6,906 nucleotides of DNA from Bacteroidota bacterium (GCA_022708385.1 JAKIYU010000138.1:1-6906), one strand, 5' to 3'. Counted from the first letter of the stretch, positions 1 to 6,403 are shown. Notes: generated by a model not told the origin, from the sequence alone. Numbers and translations: made by a program.

Positions 1-9
1 CCCGTAAAT

Positions 10-35
10 AAAAAAGCCTGATGACTCAGGCTTTT
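10..35 (-). terminator. Intrinsic terminator of the rplM-rpsI-rpsB-tsf operon
   Basis: On the minus strand, a 10-bp perfect stem (positions 35-26 pairing with 21-12, core GCCTGA/TCAGGC) closes a 4-base loop and runs directly into six T residues (15-10). It starts 23 bases beyond the tsf stop codon, where a Rho-independent terminator for the operon is expected. The plus-strand copy also ends in four T residues, so weak activity for transcripts arriving from the left is possible. Confidence 0.9.
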
Positions 36-58
36 GTGTATTTCACTTAGATGTGTAT

Positions 59-895
59 TTATGCCCCAAGTTGTAAGCGTCTGAATTCGTTAACAACAAG
101 GTCTTTATCAGCTTGTGCTATGTACTGGCGCACGGTCATTTTGCTTTCTTTTATATACTCCTGGTTAAGCAATGTGCTTTCTTTGTAGAATTTTTCAAGC
201 TTACCAATAGCAATTTTTTCAAGCATGGCTTCTGGTTTTCCCTCCTGACGTGCTTGTTCTTTACCAATTTCAATTTCTCTTTCAACTACCTGTGGGCTGA
301 CATCACTTTTATCTACTGCTACGGGATTCATAGCTGTTATCTGCATAGCAATATTCTTGGTAATTTCTTCAATATAAACCGTATCTTTCTTATTAAATGT
401 TACAATAGTTCCAATTCTGTTGCCATTATGATTATAGGCAGCGCAATAAGGTGCAGTAAGATAATAATAATGCGCCAGCACAATCTTTTCACCAATTTTA
501 CCGATATAGTCGGTAATTCTGTCCATCAGTTTACGTCCTTTAATTTCGGCATCAAGAATTTGTTCAAGGGTTTGAGTTTTATTGGCAATAGCATAGTCCA
601 CAATTTCGTTGGCAAAATCAATAAACTCCTGGTTTCTGGCCACGAAGTCGGTTTCACAGTTCAGCATTATAATTACAGCGGCTGAGTTATCAGGGTTTGT
701 TTTGCATAAAACGATACCTTCGTTGGCATTACGGTCGGCTTTGGTACTGGCGAGCTTCTGCCCTTTTTTTCTTAAATATTCAATTGCTTTGTCATAATCT
801 CCATCAGCTTCAACAAGGGCTTTCTTACAGTCCATCATACCTGCACCGGTTATCTGTCTTAATTTATTTATTTCACTAGCAGTTATATTAGCCAT
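59..895 (-). CDS. tsf: Translation elongation factor Ts (EF-Ts)
   Basis: EF-Ts is the cytoplasmic nucleotide-exchange factor that releases GDP from EF-Tu so that EF-Tu can bind GTP and charged tRNA again. The 278-residue product starts MANITASEI. It has the N-terminal UBA-like domain with family signature 1 (LRQITGAGMMDCKKAL, residues 12-27), then signature 2 with the TDFV motif (82-85), whose Asp-Phe pair contacts the EF-Tu nucleotide site in known structures. The dimerisation region follows, and the protein ends in a normal C-terminal module near MTVRQYIAQ. Length and domain order are normal for the family. It is the last gene of the operon, 34 bases after rpsB, and is followed by a strong terminator. 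The start is the only sensible one, since the UBA helix begins at once. No Shine-Dalgarno sequence precedes it; the upstream bases are A/T-rich. Confidence 0.97.
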   Translation of the reverse strand: MANITASEINKLRQITGAGMMDCKKALVEADGDYDKAIEYLRKKGQKLASTKADRNANEGIVLCKTNPDNSAAVIIMLNCETDFVARNQEFIDFANEIVDYAIANKTQTLEQILDAEIKGRKLMDRITDYIGKIGEKIVLAHYYYLTAPYCAAYNHNGNRIGTIVTFNKKDTVYIEEITKNIAMQITAMNPVAVDKSDVSPQVVEREIEIGKEQARQEGKPEAMLEKIAIGKLEKFYKESTLLNQEYIKESKMTVRQYIAQADKDLVVNEFRRLQLGA

Positions 896-929
896 TTTAC
901 TTTTAAATTTAATACATTAATATTTTACA

Positions 930-1832
930 TTATCTTTTCTTCGTCACAGGGCGTTTAGCACCAAGTGTTTTTCTTTCTTTCTTTTCGGGTGAAAGGGTGT
1001 CTTCTTCATGAATTTTTTTAAGTTTTTTCACTCTTTCCGATTCGCTTTCACCGGTAATGATTTCTTCTTCATCCAGGCCTTCAAGCGATTTTAAGCGCAT
1101 TCTTTCAGCTCTTTCTTCTTCTTCATCTTCCACCTGTTTATCTTTTTCACTTTTTCTTTCAGCCAAGCCTTCTTCAATAGCCACAACCATTTCCTGAACA
1201 ATCAAACCAATGGATTTTGAAGCATCGTCGTTGGCAGGTATGGGAAAGTCCACTTCGTTGGGATTTGAATTGGTATCAACAATTGCAAAAGTAGGTATAT
1301 TCAGTTTTTTAGCTTCAGCAACAGCAATATTTTCAAAAAGGATGTCAACGATAAATACAGCAGCAGGTAAGCGGGTTAGGTCGGCAATACTTCCGAAATC
1401 TTTTTCGAGTTTGGCTTTTTCGCGGGTAACCTGTAAACGTTCTCTTTTCGACATATTGTCGAGTGTACCGTCTGTAGCCATTTTATCGATGGTGGCCATT
1501 TTCTTTACAGCTTTGCGTATAGTGGCAAAGTTGGTAAGCATACCGCCGGGCCATCTTTCGGTCATATAGGGCATGTTAACCTTCTTAACCAATTCGCTAA
1601 CCGTATCTTTGGCTTGTTTTTTCGTAGCCACAAACAGAATTTTTTTACCCGATTTGGCTATTTGCCTCATGGCATTTTTAGCTTCTTCGAGTTTAACCAA
1701 AGTTTTATTGAGGTCAATGATGTGGATGCCATTGCGTTCGGTAAATATATAGGGCGCCATTTTAGGGTTCCACTTTCTTCTGAGGTGTCCGAAGTGTACA
1801 CCAGCTTCTAATAATTCATTATAATTTGCCAT
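930..1832 (-). CDS. rpsB: 30S ribosomal protein S2 with long charged C-terminal tail
   Basis: S2 (uS2) binds the back of the 30S subunit between head and body, late in assembly. Residues 1-225 form the conserved protein: the start MANYNELLEAGVHFGH, WNPKMAPYIF (21-30), the RWPGGMLTNF segment (93-102) and the signature around AIVDTNSNPNEVDFPIPAND (183-202). The product is 300 residues, against about 240 for the Escherichia coli protein. The excess is a C-terminal extension from about residue 226. It is dominated by Glu, Asp, Lys and Arg, with an acidic block (DEEEEER, 236-242), a second acidic block near 254-266 and a basic end (AKRPVTKKR). Bacteroidetes S2 proteins often carry a shorter charged tail, so this is an exaggerated lineage trait rather than a fusion to a known domain. 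It sits 38 bases after rpsI and 34 before tsf, the usual rpsB-tsf pairing. No Shine-Dalgarno sequence is present; the upstream bases are A-rich. Confidence 0.97.
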   Translation of the reverse strand: MANYNELLEAGVHFGHLRRKWNPKMAPYIFTERNGIHIIDLNKTLVKLEEAKNAMRQIAKSGKKILFVATKKQAKDTVSELVKKVNMPYMTERWPGGMLTNFATIRKAVKKMATIDKMATDGTLDNMSKRERLQVTREKAKLEKDFGSIADLTRLPAAVFIVDILFENIAVAEAKKLNIPTFAIVDTNSNPNEVDFPIPANDDASKSIGLIVQEMVVAIEEGLAERKSEKDKQVEDEEEERAERMRLKSLEGLDEEEIITGESESERVKKLKKIHEEDTLSPEKKERKTLGAKRPVTKKR

Positions 1833-1870
1833 TATTATTTTTTAAAAAAGTCAATAAAATCAGTAAAATT

Positions 1871-2257
1871 CTAACGTTTGCTAAATTGAAACCTTTTGCG
1901 TGCTTTGGGGCGGCCGGGTTTCTTTCTTTCAACCATTCTCGGGTCTCTTTTGAGTAAGCCTTTGGGCTTTAAAATACTACGATAGGTTTCATCCACTTTG
2001 CATAAAGCTCTTGAAATAGCAAGGCTTAATGCTTCGGCCTGACCTTTAAAACCACCGCCATCGAGGTTAACTTTAATGTTGAATTTCCCTTGCATGCCTG
2101 TAAGTTCGAGAGGTTGATTGACCACATATTGCAATGTTGGGGTTGGAAAATAGGTTTTAAAATCCTTTTTATTGATTGTTATTTCTCCATTGCCGGGCAG
2201 AACATATATTCTAGCTACTGCTGTCTTGCGTCTGCCTATAGTATTTATAACTTCCAT
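1871..2257 (-). CDS. rpsI: 30S ribosomal protein S9
   Basis: S9 (uS9) lies in the head of the 30S subunit and its C-terminal tail reaches the P-site tRNA. The 128-residue product has the N-terminal IGRRKTAVARIYV strand (7-19). The family signature GGGFKGQAEALSLAISRAL is at 67-85, and RDPRMVERKKPGRPKARK at 104-121. The invariant C-terminal Arg is present (FQFSKR), so the P-site tail is intact. The length is normal. It begins 5 bases after the rplM stop codon, so the two are almost certainly cotranscribed and perhaps translationally linked. The rplM-rpsI pair is among the most conserved ribosomal gene pairs in bacteria. Confidence 0.97.
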   Translation of the reverse strand: MEVINTIGRRKTAVARIYVLPGNGEITINKKDFKTYFPTPTLQYVVNQPLELTGMQGKFNIKVNLDGGGFKGQAEALSLAISRALCKVDETYRSILKPKGLLKRDPRMVERKKPGRPKARKRFQFSKR

Positions 2258-2262
2258 CTTTA

Positions 2263-2718
2263 TTATTTAATTGAGTTTAAGTTGATTACTTTTGGTTGTT
2301 GGGCTTGGTGCGGATGAGTGCCACCGGCGTAAACAAACAGGTTCTTTAACAAAGCGCTGCCAAGCCTGTTCTTGGGAAGCATGCCTTTGACCGCTTTTTC
2401 AATAATAAACTCTGGTTTTTGATTCAGCACTTTTTTAAAAGTCTTTATTCTCTGACCACCGGGATAACCTGTGTGATGCACATATTCCTTATCGTTTACT
2501 TTATTGCCCGTCAGCTTTACTTTTTCGGCATTAACCACAATCACATTGTCGCCACAATCCACATGGGGCGTAAAATTGGTTTTATATTTCCCTCTGATTA
2601 ACTTGGCAACTTTCGATGCTAACCGTCCTAATACTTCATTTTCGGCATCCACGAGAACCCAGTCCTTAGTAACTGTTTCTTTGTTTGCCGAAATTGTTTT
2701 GTAACTTAATGTATCCAT
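2263..2718 (-). CDS. rplM: 50S ribosomal protein L13
   Basis: L13 (uL13) is an early-assembling 50S protein that binds 23S rRNA. The 151-residue product contains DWVLVDAENEVLGRLAS (19-35), IRGKYKTNFTPHVDCGDNVI (41-60), the HHTGYPGG element (81-88) and the signature VKGMLPKNRLG (110-120), followed by YAGGTHPHQAQQP (130-142). Length and motif order are normal. A short N-terminal lead (residues 1-18) before the conserved Trp resembles other Bacteroidetes L13 proteins. It is the first gene of the operon, with a promoter about 50 bases upstream. The leader between that promoter and the start codon is A-rich and shows no convincing hairpin, so I cannot support a ribosomal-protein leader structure. 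The start follows AAGAGC, which is not a real Shine-Dalgarno match. Confidence 0.97.
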   Translation of the reverse strand: MDTLSYKTISANKETVTKDWVLVDAENEVLGRLASKVAKLIRGKYKTNFTPHVDCGDNVIVVNAEKVKLTGNKVNDKEYVHHTGYPGGQRIKTFKKVLNQKPEFIIEKAVKGMLPKNRLGSALLKNLFVYAGGTHPHQAQQPKVINLNSIK

Positions 2719-2770
2719 GCTCTTAATTATTTGTTCTTCTGTTATTTGTTATCTTTTAAAAATCGGAGTG

Positions 2771-2800
2771 CAAAGGTAAAATTAATTTTTGATATAACAA
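2771..2800 (-). promoter_or_regulatory. Promoter of the rplM-rpsI-rpsB-tsf operon
   Basis: On the minus strand, TTG (2800-2798) is followed after 19 bases by TACCTTTG (2778-2771). This matches the Bacteroidetes primary-sigma consensus, with -33 TTG and -7 TAnnTTTG. The transcript would start near 2765, giving a leader of roughly 47 bases before the rplM ATG. The element lies in the gene-free stretch 2719-2881. The rest of that stretch is A/T-rich with a long T run and ATT repeats near 2810-2832. No terminator for the upstream envelope cassette is visible, so read-through into rplM is possible. Confidence 0.8.
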
Positions 2801-2881
2801 TATACTTATTATTATTATTTTTTATTTTTTTTGTCAGCCTTGATTGTTTGCTCTATTTGTTCTACAACAAAAGCCTGTATA

Positions 2882-3553
2882 TCAAAAATTTAACTGTGAA
2901 AATTTATATCCGACCCTGATGCCGAAATATAGGCCGGGCAGGTTATAATTGCCCTGGCTGCGACGAAACATGCTCCATCGGGATTCCGTTAAATCAGGGG
3001 GCAAAACTTCAGTTATAACAAGATGACGAAAACCTAAACCGCCGTAAATATCTAAAAGCCAATTCTTATTTTCTAAAACAGGTTCAAAGCCAAGCATCAG
3101 AGAAAACGCCAATAAATTTTTTCTTTTTTCGAAGCGAATGCTTTCAAAATAGGCATTATCGTAGCGTCCGAAATAGCGTTCATCTTCATAGGAAATCTTT
3201 TTAAACATAGCTTCCAAAGCCACATAAACAAAATTGAGGTCGCTGGTGTACGGGTAAATGTAGTATTTAACCTGGTTTTTAATCCTGTAGCCGATAAGTT
3301 TAGAATCGCTGTACCAAAAAGGACTCAGGTAATGTGTAATAAAACCCGCCTCATGCTGCAGATGTAAACGGTCGAAAATGTGATATTGAAAAGAAAATTG
3401 TAGGGCGGGTGTGTAGTCAACCAATGAGTTGAGGTTTGTTTTGACGATAAAAAAATGGTTGTTCTCTTTAATAGTAAGACTGTCCTGTGCAATTAAATTT
3501 AAAAAAAATAAATTAAAAATCAAATTTCCCGCTACAAATATAGGCTTCATCAT
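2882..3553 (-). CDS. Predicted small outer-membrane beta-barrel protein
   Basis: I do not recognise a named family. The 223-residue product begins with a Sec-type signal peptide: MMKP, then a hydrophobic stretch to about residue 22, with likely cleavage after LIA or IAQ. The rest alternates polar and hydrophobic residues in strand-like segments near 33-39, 49-57, 62-72, 86-100, 107-119, 146-157, 166-175 and 207-218. It is rich in Tyr and Phe and ends in phenylalanine (GYKFSQLNF), the usual last residue of outer-membrane barrels recognised by the BAM complex. This fits an eight-stranded barrel, loosely like DUF3575 or other porin-family Bacteroidetes proteins. It starts 6 bases after the stop of the propeller lipoprotein gene, so it is cotranscribed and may act with it at the cell surface. 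Two Met codons open the frame; either could be the start. Envelope location is well supported; function is unknown. Confidence 0.75.
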   Translation of the reverse strand: MMKPIFVAGNLIFNLFFLNLIAQDSLTIKENNHFFIVKTNLNSLVDYTPALQFSFQYHIFDRLHLQHEAGFITHYLSPFWYSDSKLIGYRIKNQVKYYIYPYTSDLNFVYVALEAMFKKISYEDERYFGRYDNAYFESIRFEKRKNLLAFSLMLGFEPVLENKNWLLDIYGGLGFRHLVITEVLPPDLTESRWSMFRRSQGNYNLPGLYFGIRVGYKFSQLNF

Positions 3554-3559
3554 AAAAAT

Positions 3560-4354
3560 TTATTGATAGTTAGCAATATGTGAAAGCAAATATATACTGT
3601 CGGGATGCGTATAAGAATATTGATACAGTCCGGTGGGACCTATCACATATAATATTTTCTGAAAAGGGATTACATCAAATGTTTCAATACCCTCAATCGT
3701 GAACAGGTTATCGAGCGTGTCAATTTTCATGAAATCATAAACACCGAGTCCGCTTTTGCCGTGACAAATAAAAACCAGGTTGCTATCGATACCCAAACCG
3801 TAAGGGGTTGACATGGGATGAACGGCGCGCACGGCAGGATTGGCGGGGTCGGTAATATTAATAATTTCCAATTGGTTTACGTTAGAAGAAGTCCGGCAAT
3901 CGCCGCCGCTTCGCAGTGTTATAAAAGCCAGGCTGTCGTTTACCACAACGGGGTCGCAACTGATAATATGTGTCACTTCGGCTACAAACTGGGGGTCTGT
4001 AGGATTTGTGATATTGTAAATATACATGCCGTTTCGGGAGCCGATAAAAAGTTTGTTGTTATGAGGAAAAATTGTTTCGATGGACATACCCACATTTATT
4101 TCTTTAATATAAACAGGGGTACCAGGAGTTGAAATATCAAAAACTTTCAAAGCCCTGTCGTCAACAACATAAAAGTTGTCGCCTGTAATGGTAAAACGAG
4201 CCATTGAGCCACCCTTACCCGTGGTGCTCTGATACTGGGAATCCTTGTTGCAGGCAGCACATATATGCAGGATTATAAAAAAAATAAAACCTAGGTTAGA
4301 GCTCAGGTTGACCGTCATTTTCATCGGTTTTATTTTTAATATCACATTTTGCAT
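3560..4354 (-). CDS. LVIVD-repeat beta-propeller lipoprotein, C-terminal half
   Basis: From the ATG at 4354 the product is 264 residues. Hydrophobic residues LGFIFFIILHICAA precede Cys35, giving a plausible lipobox (CAAC), so it could be exported and lipid-anchored. Residues 48 to the end carry propeller-like repeats of the form 'xLFIGxxxGMYIYNITNPTDP': GGSMARF (48-54), the FYVVDDRALKVFDIS blade, the HIISCDPVVVND segment, LEIINITDPANP, and GLGIDSNLVFICHGKSGLGVYD. These match the C-terminal part of the roughly 420-residue LVIVD-repeat lipoproteins I know from Bacteroidetes; molecular function is not established. The N-terminal third of that family is absent here and is encoded by the adjacent upstream gene, 13 bases away. 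Alternative starts at 4324 and 4318 keep the signal sequence and give a more typical length for it. The frame stays open upstream to 4492, overlapping the preceding gene, but that extension has no family resemblance. Part of a split gene. Confidence 0.7.
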   Translation of the reverse strand: MQNVILKIKPMKMTVNLSSNLGFIFFIILHICAACNKDSQYQSTTGKGGSMARFTITGDNFYVVDDRALKVFDISTPGTPVYIKEINVGMSIETIFPHNNKLFIGSRNGMYIYNITNPTDPQFVAEVTHIISCDPVVVNDSLAFITLRSGGDCRTSSNVNQLEIINITDPANPAVRAVHPMSTPYGLGIDSNLVFICHGKSGLGVYDFMKIDTLDNLFTIEGIETFDVIPFQKILYVIGPTGLYQYSYTHPDSIYLLSHIANYQ

Positions 4355-4367
4355 TATTATTCTCAAT

Positions 4368-4895
4368 TTATCTTTTACACTTCGGGTTAACGAGTTCTGT
4401 CTTATACCACCCCACAACAAAACCCATTGTAGTATCCACGCATTCAAAATACCCCCCGTCGAAATCGGGGTACATTTGCCTGCGCACATCATATATGTTG
4501 CTTATGCGGTTAACAATCTGTATATTGTTGAGGTCTGAAATATTAATTGTTACCAAATCACTGGCATTATCGGCATACAGGTAATTATTTTTAATGGCTA
4601 TATCGTAATTTCCGGGTATGGAAATAAAACGGGTTTTAAGAGGGGCTGTGGGTATCGCATTGTCAACCACATGTATGCCCCTGCCCCGCTCGTTTATAAA
4701 AATATTATTGTTGTAAAGGTAAATCTTTCCGGGGTTTACCATCGGAACAGGCGAAGTCACCGCTATGTCAGAAATATGGTCTTTATCCACATAAATAGGT
4801 TTATAGCCTTGGGTAACAAAATCTTCTTTTCTTTCACACGAAACCATAATCAGCATACACAGCACAACAAAAATCAGGCACTTAACATGTATCAT
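4368..4895 (-). CDS. LVIVD-repeat-like lipoprotein, N-terminal half
   Basis: The 175-residue product starts with a lipoprotein signal peptide: a hydrophobic stretch from residue 7, a lipobox MVSC, and Cys20 as the lipidation site. After GYKPIYVD (30-37) come propeller-type repeats: PGKIYLYNNNIFINERGRGI (55-74) with HVVDNAIPTAP following, ISIPGNYDIAIKNNYLYADN (91-110), then DLVTINISDLNNIQIVNR (113-130). The protein ends soon after GFVVGWYKTE, with PKCKR before TAA. In the Bacteroidetes LVIVD lipoproteins I know, this segment is continuous with the GGSMARF part found in the next gene, so this looks like the first third of such a protein. It is the first gene of the envelope cassette, with a promoter 33 bases upstream. 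It may be an intact short lipoprotein that pairs with its neighbour, or the front piece of a broken gene. The role is unknown; the location is probably the outer membrane, because Glu rather than Asp follows the Cys. Confidence 0.7.
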   Translation of the reverse strand: MIHVKCLIFVVLCMLIMVSCERKEDFVTQGYKPIYVDKDHISDIAVTSPVPMVNPGKIYLYNNNIFINERGRGIHVVDNAIPTAPLKTRFISIPGNYDIAIKNNYLYADNASDLVTINISDLNNIQIVNRISNIYDVRRQMYPDFDGGYFECVDTTMGFVVGWYKTELVNPKCKR

Positions 4896-4927
4896 TGGGA
4901 AAAGTTTGTTTATAGAATAGAATACTG

Positions 4928-4960
4928 CAAATTTAAGTAAAATCTAAAAAAAATTAACAA
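4928..4960 (-). promoter_or_regulatory. Promoter of the envelope lipoprotein/barrel cassette
   Basis: On the minus strand, TTG (4960-4958) is followed after 22 bases by TAAATTTG (4935-4928), a full match to the Bacteroidetes -7 box TAnnTTTG. The spacer is at the long end of the accepted range. Transcription would start near 4921, leaving a leader of about 25 bases before the ATG at 4895. Confidence 0.65.
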
Positions 4961-5033
4961 TAAATAACATTGTTAAACAAAATACACCCATTAAAATATT
5001 TATTTTTTTTTCTTAAATATAAAATAATTAATA

Positions 5034-5041
5034 TAAATTTG
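5034..5041 (+). promoter_or_regulatory. -7 box of the universal stress protein gene
   Basis: TAAATTTG matches the Bacteroidetes -7 consensus TAnnTTTG exactly. No TTG lies at the expected upstream distance; that region is only T-rich. A start near 5047 would give a leader of about 45 bases. It mirrors the divergent promoter box at 4928-4935. Confidence 0.55.
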
Positions 5042-5091
5042 CCAAGTAGTACGAAGTATATAACGAAAAATAACATTAATTTTTTTCTGAA

Positions 5092-6210
5092 ATGGAAGAA
5101 AAACTCATTACTGTTACAGTCGAAAACTTTTCGCGTGCCCAACTTATAAAGGCAAAACTTGAATCGGAAGGTATCGAATGCCATTTATTAAATTTAAACC
5201 TTGTGCAGGCCTCTGTTTCGGAAGGCGTCCGCGTTATGGTAAAGGAAAGTGATGTAAAACGTGCCATTAAAGCCTACCTTGTCATAAAAGCCCAATATAA
5301 AAGAGATGGCAGCCGGAAAGTTAAGAGAAGCGGGCATATACGCAAGATACTTGTTCCTGTCGATTTTTCCGATAATGCGTACAGGACTGCCTGTTTTGCT
5401 ATAGAGATTGCACATATTTATAATGCGTCCGTAAGGTTTCTGCATGTTTATTATTCCCCTGCTATAGATATGATAAGTACACCCGATATCAATTTATCGC
5501 AATTCAATCTCGACCTGGTGCTCGACGAAATTAAAAACAGGGCACAAAACGATATGAAATTGTTCCTGAGTAAATTGTCGGTTTACGTTGCCGAACGCTC
5601 TCTGATGAAAGCAAAAATTACACATCGCATCATGGAGGGTGTGGCTTCTGATGCCATTTTTGCAGCTTCTGAAACTTATAAACCGGGACTCATCATTATG
5701 GGTATGCACGGTCAGGGCAATACCCCAAACAGTATTATCGGCAGCATTGTATGGAAAGTCATTCAAAAATCGAGGCTTCCTGTATTAACCATTCCCGAAA
5801 GTTCGGCTTTTAATTACAAAAGCAAATCTTACAACATCATGTTTACAACCGACCTGGATGATGTTGATCAAAAAACGGTAAGAAAATTAACTGTTATTTT
5901 ATCTCCTTTCAAGAATATAAAAATTCATTGCGTGCATGCCAGCGATAAAGCCATCAATGCCTATCAAAAGGCTAAAATGGAAGAACTTAAAACCTATTTG
6001 TCGGGCGTTATTTCTGCACCTATGCACTTTAAATTTATTGAAGGCAAGGATTATATACCCCTCTTCAACGATTATATCAAAACCAACAAAATAGACCTCG
6101 TTTGCATGTCCACCCGCAAACGTAATGTTATTGAACGGTTTTTCAGCCCGAGTCTAGCCAAAAAAATGCTTTACCATACAAACACGCCGCTGCTTATAAT
6201 TAATGTCTAA
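5092..6210 (+). CDS. DUF2007-like domain fused to tandem universal stress protein domains
   Basis: The 372-residue protein has three parts and no signal peptide, so it should be cytoplasmic. Residues 4-65 resemble DUF2007: a VTVENFSRAQLIKAKLESEG strand-helix, then GVRVMVKESDVKRAIKAY. This small fold in standalone proteins is called a putative signal-transducing domain. Residues 83-236 are a Usp domain with the opening strand KILVPVDFSDNA (Asp91) and the nucleotide-binding loop G-x2-G-x9-G-S (Gly204, Gly207, Gly217, Ser218), intact, which predicts ATP binding. Residues 246-372 are a second Usp domain (IMFTTDLDD at 249-257), but its loop region reads STRKRN with no glycines, so it probably does not bind ATP; known tandem Usp proteins often pair one active and one degenerate domain. 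The linker 66-82 is basic. The role is presumably stress or energy-state sensing, with the N-terminal domain as a possible ligand or partner module; that part is inference. It is transcribed alone from its own -7 box, divergent from the envelope cassette. Confidence 0.85.
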   Translation: MEEKLITVTVENFSRAQLIKAKLESEGIECHLLNLNLVQASVSEGVRVMVKESDVKRAIKAYLVIKAQYKRDGSRKVKRSGHIRKILVPVDFSDNAYRTACFAIEIAHIYNASVRFLHVYYSPAIDMISTPDINLSQFNLDLVLDEIKNRAQNDMKLFLSKLSVYVAERSLMKAKITHRIMEGVASDAIFAASETYKPGLIIMGMHGQGNTPNSIIGSIVWKVIQKSRLPVLTIPESSAFNYKSKSYNIMFTTDLDDVDQKTVRKLTVILSPFKNIKIHCVHASDKAINAYQKAKMEELKTYLSGVISAPMHFKFIEGKDYIPLFNDYIKTNKIDLVCMSTRKRNVIERFFSPSLAKKMLYHTNTPLLIINV

Positions 6211-6214
6211 TCAT

Positions 6215-6254
6215 ATTTTTTACATAACAACTTGCCGAAAGTGATTTTTTACAT
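6215..6254. repeat. Pair of 11-bp direct repeats downstream of the stress protein gene
   Basis: ATTTTTTACAT occurs at 6215-6225 and again at 6244-6254, a 29-base period, inside the gene-free stretch 6211-6403. The motif is A/T-rich and could recur by chance. The remainder of the stretch shows no gene and no clear GC-rich terminator after the stop at 6208-6210. Confidence 0.35.
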
Positions 6255-6366
6255 GCATTAAAATCAATGTACACATAAACTTCTTAAATCGCTAACCGGC
6301 GTTCATCATTCACAAATAAAATAAATTTCATTTCCAGTCGTTTGTGCACATAACATTACAAAGTTT

Positions 6367-6399
6367 TTTGTTTTTGTATTATTATATTGTGTAATTTTG
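6367..6399 (+). promoter_or_regulatory. Promoter of bamD, very close to the start codon
   Basis: TTTG (6367-6370) is followed after 21 bases by TAATTTTG (6392-6399), a complete match to the Bacteroidetes -33/-7 pattern. Only four bases (CGCC) separate the -7 box from the bamD ATG. Since transcription in this phylum begins a few bases after the box, the mRNA would start at or right beside the ATG. Confidence 0.7.
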
Positions 6400-6403
6400 C
6401 GCC

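Noticed and set aside
2719..2765. Autoregulatory ribosomal-protein leader structure upstream of rplM
   Set aside because: The roughly 47-base leader is A-rich and I could find no convincing stem in it by eye.
2805..2835. ATT/T-rich tract as a microsatellite or phase-variation switch
   Set aside because: It is an imperfect low-complexity run upstream of the rplM promoter, in an AT-rich genome, and does not lie in a coding frame or promoter spacer.
2731..2919. Plus-strand open frame of 62 residues between the barrel gene and rplM
   Set aside because: It is a Leu/Phe/Tyr-rich translation of A/T-rich intergenic sequence, runs across the rplM promoter, overlaps the barrel gene's end and has no family resemblance.
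4355..4492. Longer start for the second lipoprotein, extending its frame by 46 codons to the ATG at 4492
   Set aside because: The extension overlaps the 3' end of the preceding gene, whose frame there keeps propeller-family features (GFVVGW). It puts the signal peptide in the middle of the chain and resembles nothing in the family.
4954..5267. Minus-strand open frames over the divergent promoter region and the 5' end of the stress protein gene
   Set aside because: They overlap the well-supported stress protein gene on the opposite strand and translate promoter DNA; no recognisable protein features.
6242..6266. Hairpin TGATTTT/AAAATCA as an intrinsic terminator for the stress protein gene
   Set aside because: The stem is almost all A/T with an 11-base loop and no T tract follows, so it is too weak to call.
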